From contig CM027379.1 in the NCBI GenBank assembly GCA_015680905.1, positions 91,349,501 to 91,413,500 on the forward strand: a stretch of 64,000 bases of DNA. Direction: 5' to 3'. Of this stretch, positions 57,964-64,000 are shown in pieces (the stretch's first letter is position 1; the number at the start of each line of letters is the position of its first letter). The position numbers and the translations under genes are program-made. The notes below the pieces were generated by a model. The model saw nothing but the letters and a program-made list of their open reading frames with translations. It was not told where the DNA came from and did no database searches. The stretch is from Coptis chinensis (lineage: Eukaryota; Streptophyta; Magnoliopsida; Ranunculales; Ranunculaceae).

Positions 57964-57981
57964 GTTTACATCCCCCAGGTA

Positions 57982-58367
57982 GGGGATGGTTATATAAACT
58001 CCACTTAAAATGACTCTAAAAAAACTCCACTACTAAATACAATGAATTAGAAGCTAATTTTTGGTGGAGATGTTCTCCACACAATAAAGATCATCTTCTC
58101 AAAAAATCAATTCATTTGAAGATGTACAACCTCATCAAAAATCGTTTATAATGTTATAAATTAAAATTATCCAACGACTTATATATTTTTAATTTCAGTA
58201 CAATTTTTGACAATGTTAAACATATTCAATTGAGCTGCTTTTTTGTGGGGGTGTTCTCCATCCATCATGTGATGTATATCTATACAAAAAATTAGCTCTC
58301 AATTCATTTGGAAAGTCAACTATTAGGAGTGGAGTAACTAAAGGTAGAGTTCATATAACCATTCCCT
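57982..58367. mobile_element. MITE, about 386 bp
   Basis: The left end GGGGATGGTTATATAAACTC matches the complemented right end GGGAATGGTTATATGAACTC, and the arms extend into ACTCCACT(A/C)CTAA. The interior has a second inverted pair (AAAATTAGC...). It is non-coding. It lies only 14 bases beyond the non-autonomous LTR element. Confidence 0.75.
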
Positions 58368-58700
58368 CACATCTATCTTACATAAATAATTCATATGCTT
58401 TAATACTAGATTACTAATAAAATTATACTAACAAGATAGATGTTGACGGTCTTGTGATTTCCTATATGGAAAAAAAAGTTCAAACAAAAACATAAAAGAA
58501 AAAAAAAATACATAACAACAATAGATTCGTTCGTTGCGAATTTGTCAGACACTCGGACCATTTTGTATAACGTTACCACCGTTCCTGATCTTGCTTTTTC
58601 CTTGCAAGTAATTTGCATGAAACCCGACTATACCGTATCTTTTACACACAAAGTTATAATCTTAAAAAAAAGGAATTATTTAAGATTTTACTAATGAGGT

Positions 58701-58774
58701 GGGGATGTAGCTCAAATGATAGAGCAATTGATGCTCGTGATAGCATGATGAGGATCGGCACCTCACATCCTCCA
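58701..58774 (+). pseudogene. tRNA-Ala-like pseudogene
   Basis: GGGGATG (58701-58707) pairs with CATCCTC (58766-58772) as an acceptor stem with one G-T. The D arm TAGCTCAAATGATAGAGC matches plant tRNA-Ala. The T arm TGAGG-ATCGGCA-CCTCA is a perfect 5-bp stem with a 7-base loop. The stretch where the anticodon arm should be does not form the normal stem; an alternative ATGCT...AGCAT pairing has a six-base loop and no standard anticodon placement. It is therefore a decayed tRNA gene or tRNA-derived sequence, not functional. Confidence 0.7.
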
Positions 58775-59589
58775 TGTAATTTTTCATTTTATTTTCTGTT
58801 TATCTCATTACAGTGTCTAATGTCATATAATTTGTGACTAGACAACAAGTACTTATGAATATTAATGTAATTTATACTAGAATTTAACCCATGGCTACGC
58901 CACTCGAGTCATAATTAAATGAATACATGTAAATTTAACTTTTACAATCGAATTACCATTTTTTTTTCTTTGACATTTAAATTGAACTTGTTAGTGTCAT
59001 TGTGATACCCTTAACTGAGTATGCCTTAGAAAATCATCTTGGCCGAGTATATGTATTGAGAACAATTTGTTCATCTAGAAGCTTCATCCAGAAGCGGAGT
59101 GTACTTGCATCGGAAAAAAAAAGCGGAATGTATGTAGACAGTTTTCACTGTTCATTCTTTGTGTAATCCATATTCAATTTATACGCGTTTCTCAAATGGT
59201 GAGCAACATTCAAATTTTTTGATACTAAACCATTCCATGAATCATAATCATGGCCTAAATTAACCTAGCAAAAGCGACTCAAGCTACAACAACATTTTAG
59301 TTAGCTACTGAATCCTTGGTTACAATGAAAACTTTATACAAATACATAGTACTCTCTTATTGGAAATGATTGCAGACCTTAGCAAATAAGGTGAGTGACT
59401 ATTCATGAGCTGATGATTCTTGCCTTTATAGTGATGATGCACACTTAAAATTGCTAGAAGGTAATAACTGTATTGAATTAACAAAAGGAGAAGAGTTACA
59501 TTACAAAGAATTGAGAAATGAGTGTAATAGTTGATTATGTAATAGCATACCAACTACAATACATTAAGGGAGAATCAATGATATATCAA

Positions 59590-59796
59590 TTATGGTTGTT
59601 CCACTAAAGTTAAGAAGTCTGGTATGCTATCCCACCACTTCCCAGTGCCATGAGGTAAGTGTTGCTCCTGCTGTTGCACATTTTTCGGTGCCAAAGTTGA
59701 CTTCCCGTCCAAGCTAATGTGATAAAGAGCCAGAAGTTCTAATGCACTGATTGAGCAAAATGCTTCCATTGCAGCTATTGATATGAGACAATCCAT
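59590..59796 (-). CDS. Unknown 68-codon ORF inside Helitron copy A
   Basis: It starts at ATG 59796 and stops at 59590, in the same direction as the Helitron. It reads like protein (CSISALELLALYHISLDGKS, then HGTGKWWDSIPDFLTLVEQP), with balanced composition. I do not recognise it. It may be the last exon of a captured gene, since a possible acceptor context lies before it and the stop follows a coherent C-terminus. Confidence 0.4.
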   Translation of the reverse strand: MDCLISIAAMEAFCSISALELLALYHISLDGKSTLAPKNVQQQEQHLPHGTGKWWDSIPDFLTLVEQP

Positions 59797-59820
59797 AATT
59801 TAATCCAACCTATTTGAATA

Positions 59821-60356
59821 GAGGTGATACTCTTTAGTCTGTCTTCTGATCCCTACTCCTAAGATGGAGTAACTAACGTGGTCGAAGGAGGAGCTATACA
59901 CTATTATTTAGCCATGTCCATTATATTTATACCATGTCAGATAGATATCTCATTTTCAAAATTTTGAAACTATTTTTTTCCATTTTTTTTAACCTTAGCT
60001 TATAACTATTTTGGACTCCACTTGGAAAACCTGCTCTATGTGGCATTAGGTTCTCTTCTTGGCTTTGTTAGCTCTTAGCCTGCTTAAGTCTAGCTCGATT
60101 TGTCTGGAGGTTGTTAGCTCTTGCTTAAGTCTAGCTCTGTCTAGAGGTGCTACTCTTTAATCTGTCTTGTAATCCCCACTCCTAAGATGGAGTAACTAAC
60201 ATGCTCGAAGGAGGAGCTATACACTATTATTTAACCATGTCCATTATATTTATACCATGTCAGATATCTCTTGTTTCTCTTGCTGTTTTCAAAATTTTGA
60301 AACTATTTTTTTCCATTTTTTTAAAAACCTTAGCTTATAACTATTTTGGACTCCAC
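59821..60356 (+). repeat. Direct repeat, two copies of about 200 bp
   Basis: 59821-60021 and 60144-60356 share GGAGTAACTAACGTGGTCGA-type sequence, GCTATACACTATTATTTA, TTATATTTATACCATGTCAG and TTTTGAAACTATTTTTTTCC. They are separated by about 120 bases that hold short repeats of TTAAGTCTAGCTC. Confidence 0.9.
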
Positions 60357-61272
60357 CTCATAACTATTAACTGAAGAACTGAACATATCAGATTGTAGCT
60401 AGCATAGCAAAACATTAGAGGCAACTTAGTGGTCAAGACCATTCTCACAAACCAACAATCGTCTGAAGTACAAAGTAACTAAATACTTGTACGCAACTAG
60501 ATAGCAATTAAAAGTGTTTATTTAATCTCAATTTCAAAAGTTGACCCTCATGTAATGTTTATTTTGTAAACAATGAAACAATTATATAATTTAATATGTG
60601 AAATAACTACACCTGTTGAAGAGGCTTGGAGCGGTAGAGAAGAAGCACCCTTGTTGAGTTTCTAGTTCTCTGAAGATTTTGCGTGAAGAAAAGGAGAATC
60701 TTTGTTGGGGGAATCCTTGTTGAGTTTCTGATTCTCTGAAGATTTTGTGTGAACAAAATGAGAATTTTGGGTTTGTAAGGTTTAGTCAGGGTTTTGTCTA
60801 TTTTAGAGTATTAGGTAAATAGGGCTCTTCAAGTATTAGAGTATTAGGTAGATAAGATTCTTCAAGCATATTAGGTAATTTAGAGTATTAGGTAAATAGG
60901 ACTCTTCAAGCATTAGAGTATTATGTAGGTAAGATTCTTCAAGCATTAGAGTATTATGTAAATAGGACTCTTCAAGAATTAGCATAGATCCCGAGAAAAT
61001 TAGGACCACCACTTAAGTCCTTATAACTTTGCTTAAAAATTAAGCTGTTTTGTATTATAGATAGTTGTGTAGGACTCTTTGCCGTTAGAATTGGTAGTGT
61101 TTTAAAAAGAGCAAAAAGTTTATAGTTGTGTAGGACTCTTTGCCGTTAGAATTGGTAGTGTTTTAAAACTTAATAGGACTCTCAAAGTATTAGCACATAT
61201 CCCGAGGAAATCAGGACCACCACTTAAGCTTTTATAACTTGTTTACAAAACTGAGCTATTTTGTATTATAGA

Positions 61273-61959
61273 CTAGAATTTAACTCGTGGCTACGTCACT
61301 CGAGTCATAATTAAATGAATACACGTAAATTTAACTTTTATAGTAGAATTACCATTTTTTTTCTTGGACATTTAAATTGAATTTGTTAGTGTCATTGTGA
61401 TACCCTTAACTGAATATGCCTTAGAAAATCATCTTAGCCGGGTATATGTATTGAGAACAATTTGTTCATCCAGAAGTGGAGTGTATGTAGACAACTTTAA
61501 CTGTTCATTCCTTGTGTAATCCATATTCAATTTATACACGTTTCTCAAACGGGAGGAGAAGCTATAGGGGTATTTAAACAATGAAACAATTATATAATTT
61601 AATATGTGAAATAACTACACCTGTTTGAGTGAAGAAAAGGGGAGTTTGCGTGAAGAAAAGGGGTTTTGGAGGTTTTTTAGTCGGGGTTTTGTGAAGAAAA
61701 TGGATTTTGGAGGTTTTTAGTCGAGGTTTTAGAGATTTAGTATGTTTAGTATGTTTTTGTCTATTTTAGAGTATTAGGTAAATAAGACTCTTCAAACAGA
61801 CACTTTAGTATTATGTAAATAGATTTTGGAGGTTTTTGTCTATTTTAGAGTATTAGGTAAATAAGACTCTTCAAGCATTAGCACAGATCTCGAGAAAATC
61901 AAGACCACCACTTAAGCCCTTATAACTTGCTTAAAAATTGAGCTGTTTTGAATTATAGA
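61273..61959 (-). mobile_element. Helitron copy B (minus, 687 bp)
   Basis: The 3' end is GTGACGTAGCCACGAG then TTAAATTCTAG ending at 61273. The 5' end is TCTATAATTCAAAACAGCTC starting at 61959. The 3' half (61273-61480) closely matches copy A's 58877-59090, proving the same family. The 5' part shares GGACCACCACTTAAGCCC with the other copies. Internally deleted, no coding. Confidence 0.8.
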
Positions 61960-62992
61960 CTAGAATTTAACCTGTGGCTATGCCACTCTAGCCATATGGT
62001 CAAGCAATCCGGTACAAATGTTTCTAGTAACTAAAGCCAAATCTTTACTTTTAAAAATTTTGTCCCACAATTTTGATAGATGTACATGTGTAATGTACTA
62101 TAGAAATTTTCTAAGTGTCTATCAATCCTACCAAATTTTTTGAATTAAAATAACAATAAACATGTTATTGCACTCCTACTTTACCTAAAAAGATAAGTAA
62201 ATTGTTTAAAGTACAATAAAGTATATTAATCTTAATTATGATGTACATACCATCTAATAGAATGGTTTTAGTAGTTTAGTAGTCGTTTCTACGGTTGAAA
62301 AGGAAATGAACAAACATATATGCATGCAAAGAGTCCTTGGAGTAGAGCAGATGATAATGGTTAAATGGTGGTCTAGTATGATGCACAAATGGTATAATGG
62401 ACTTGAAGTATAATCTTGGCGCCTACTTGAAGTAAAAAGGACTAACGCCACTATATATCACTCATTATATATTCAATAATCTAGTACTAAAGCACCCAAC
62501 ATTAAGCTGACCAAGTGCCGCATGTCACAATGAGCTGACTGAATTCACCAAGTAGTGTATTTGTTGAAGCACCAAATTTCTCTTAAGATATGGCAAAAAT
62601 TAAGGGGGAAGGAGGAAGATTTTAGAATGTGTGAATAAAAGCTGCAAATTAAAGGGGGGGAGGAAGTTGTCATGGAAGTGGTAGTTTCATCTTATAGCTA
62701 TGGAATCCATCCATATAATGATATAAAGTACAGTGCTAGACTATTGGATCAAGTTATAAGTGTCTGTGTGTTGGATTATTCAGCTTGACAATCCCAAATT
62801 TTTATGGTTAAAACCTTTCAACCAAAGCATAACCGAAAGCTAAGATAGCTTAGGTAGCTATTGATCACACACATCTATAGTATGATCGAATTGGTACCTA
62901 AAAAAATATAAAAACCAAATAATGATATAACATTTATAATTAAAAATCAGTCACAAACATATCACGATACTGAAATCAGTCAATTGGCTGGA

Positions 62993-63246
62993 GGCAATAA
63001 AGCCTTGAACAAATCAGCGAAATAGTTCTTACCCTATTAGAAATCATCGGAATAGTCTCCCTAATATTGGGAGCTATCGTGGTATTTGAATTGATGAGAA
63101 GACATGTTCTGGGAAAAGCTACCATGGGCTCAGGCCAAGCTCAAACATTTTTGCTAATAGATCAAATTACATGTGTTTGCGAAAGCCAAGGTTTGAAGGA
63201 TATCTCTAGTGAAACTTGCTATTTTCGGCAATAAAGCCTTGAACAA
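62993..63246. repeat. 20-bp direct repeat bracketing 214 bp
   Basis: GGCAATAAAGCCTTGAACAA occurs at 62993-63012 and 63227-63246. The enclosed sequence is less AT-rich than its surroundings but has no recognised coding motif. Confidence 0.8.
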
Positions 63247-63351
63247 TTATTTCCACTTAAGGTTCCGAAACACTTGAAGATCGAGAAGGTTTTTTCTTTT
63301 CATAAGAAACCGATGGAATCAAATTTCTTTATAAGTAGTTGAATATTTAGA

Positions 63352-63806
63352 GAAGGAAATAAAATGTTTACTCGTAAAAGCCTTTTTTGTTGGGTTTAAT
63401 TTAGTTTTCCTTTTTGGGTAGGAAGAGTTTCAATCCGGAAAGACTGCTTTGGTTGTTTTTAGTAGTACTAAATAGGACTTTTAAATTAAAGTTTTTTTAG
63501 CACAAATCCAGAGAAAATCAGGACCACCACTTAAGCCCTTATAACTCTGCTTAAAAACTGAGCTGTTTTGTATTATAGAGAAGGAAATAAAATGTTTACT
63601 CGTAAAAGCCTTTTTTGTTGGGTTTAATTTAGCTTTCCTTTTTGAGTCGGAAGAATTTCAATCCAAAAAGACTGCTTTGGTTGTTTTTAGTAGTACTAAA
63701 TAGGACTCTTAAATTAAAGTTTTTTTAGCATAAATTCAGAGGAAATCAGGACCACCACTTAAGCCCTTACAACTTTGCTTAAAAACTGAGCTATTTTGTA
63801 TTATAG
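63352..63806 (-). repeat. 228-bp tandem duplication at the Helitron 5' end
   Basis: 63352-63577 and 63578-63806 share AGAGAAGGAAATAAAATG, CTCGTAAAAGCCTTTTTTG, GGTTGTTTTTAGTAGTACTA and GGACCACCACTTAAGCCC. Each ends with the TCTATAATAC-type Helitron 5' motif on the minus strand. Confidence 0.9.
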
Positions 63807-63807
63807 A

Positions 63808-64000
63808 TAACTAGGCTCTTTAAAAAGAAAATAAAAATGTTTTTTTACCAAAAAAACCTAAAATTTTCAATACACTATGCATTTCCAACTCGTTGTTATT
63901 CTAGTCCTCCTCTTGTCTTTTAAATAATTGACATTATACGCGCATAAACTTTTTTACACATCTTTTCAGATATAATTGATATTGAAAATAATGAATTATT
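63808..64000. other. AT-rich end of window, nothing recognised
   Basis: 193 bases outside the Helitron run with no coding or repeat signal. Confidence 0.5.

Larger units (their letters stand above)
58877..61272 (-). mobile_element. Helitron copy A (minus)
   Basis: The 3' end, read on the minus strand, is GTGGCGTAGCCATGGG then TTAAATTCTAG ending at 58877, with host T next. The 5' end is TCTATAATACAAAATAGCTC starting at 61272, directly touching copy B. A second 5'-like TCTATAATACAAAACAGCTC starts at 61061 after an A, so the mobile unit may be 58877-61061 with 61062-61272 an added 5' piece. No Rep/helicase is present. It contains an unknown ORF (59796-59590) and two internal direct repeats. Confidence 0.75.
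61960..63807 (-). mobile_element. Helitron copy C (minus, about 1.85 kb)
   Basis: The 3' end is GTGGC-ATA-GCCAC hairpin then AGGTTAAATTCTAG ending at 61960. The best 5' end is TCTATAATACAAAATAGCTC starting at 63807 with A before it (63808), which fits A/T insertion. An inner 5'-like copy starts at 63579. Non-coding. It includes a 228-bp tandem duplication next to the 5' end. Confidence 0.75.

Noticed and set aside
62990-63240. Possible organellar DNA insertion
   Set aside because: The composition differs from the flanks, but I could not match it to any chloroplast or mitochondrial gene in any frame.
63572-63580. Position 63579 as the true 5' end of Helitron copy C
   Set aside because: The motif is present but is preceded by C, not A. 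It is the inner copy of a 228-bp duplication, so 63807 (preceded by A) is preferred.

Overview
This is plant nuclear DNA, almost certainly from a core eudicot. The basis is AT-rich sequence, genes with GT-AG introns, fragments of plant-specific families (NPH3, NIPA/ILP1-type C3HC zinc finger, zinc-induced-facilitator-like transporter), and dense plant transposons: Ty1/copia, L1-type LINE, CACTA, hAT, Tourist-like MITEs and Helitrons. I cannot assign a species. I see one convincing intact gene, a leucine-rich-repeat receptor (pseudo)kinase on the minus strand at 49574-52682. Almost everything else is mobile DNA or broken gene pieces.

Layout. 1-8866: remains of an ANTH clathrin-assembly gene, an unidentified exon, an intron-free ankyrin/GPCR-chaperone pseudogene with one internal stop, and an unidentified minus-strand exon chain, ending at a Helitron 3' terminus. 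8867-14182: pieces of CutA and of a C3HC zinc-finger protein plus two unknown ORFs, ending at a second Helitron terminus. 15884-20652: a non-autonomous CACTA element carrying four consecutive exons of an MFS transporter. 20653-24712: an NPH3 fragment and a 2.2-kb minisatellite, ending at a third Helitron terminus. 25870-26990: a LINE 3' fragment.

28089-33371: a copia element (copia-1, minus) with two LTRs and a CATTG target duplication, its coding region decayed and invaded by a MITE. 36125-49218: a second copia (copia-2, minus) that has received at least seven insertions. They are two back-to-back Tourist-like MITEs, two hAT-type elements with 8-bp duplications, a truncated LINE with a 15-bp duplication, and a hAT-like element that itself holds a MITE and a third copia (TSD TTCAT). 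The stack ends about 355 bp downstream of the receptor-kinase stop codon.

54094-57963: a non-autonomous LTR element with matching ends and a GTTTA duplication but no gag or pol. 57982-58367: a MITE. 58701-58774: a tRNA-Ala-like pseudogene. 58877-63807: a head-to-tail run of Helitrons of one family on the minus strand, with 3' and 5' termini touching at 61272/61273 and 61959/61960.

The fragments do not form a pathway. The common process is capture and shuffling of host gene pieces by Helitrons and a CACTA element. No clearly new enzymatic or defence system was found. The most unusual features are the abutting Helitron run, the gene-carrying CACTA element, and the insertion stack whose order can be read from target duplications. 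Terminal positions and duplications were read by eye; family names rest on recognised motifs, without a database search.
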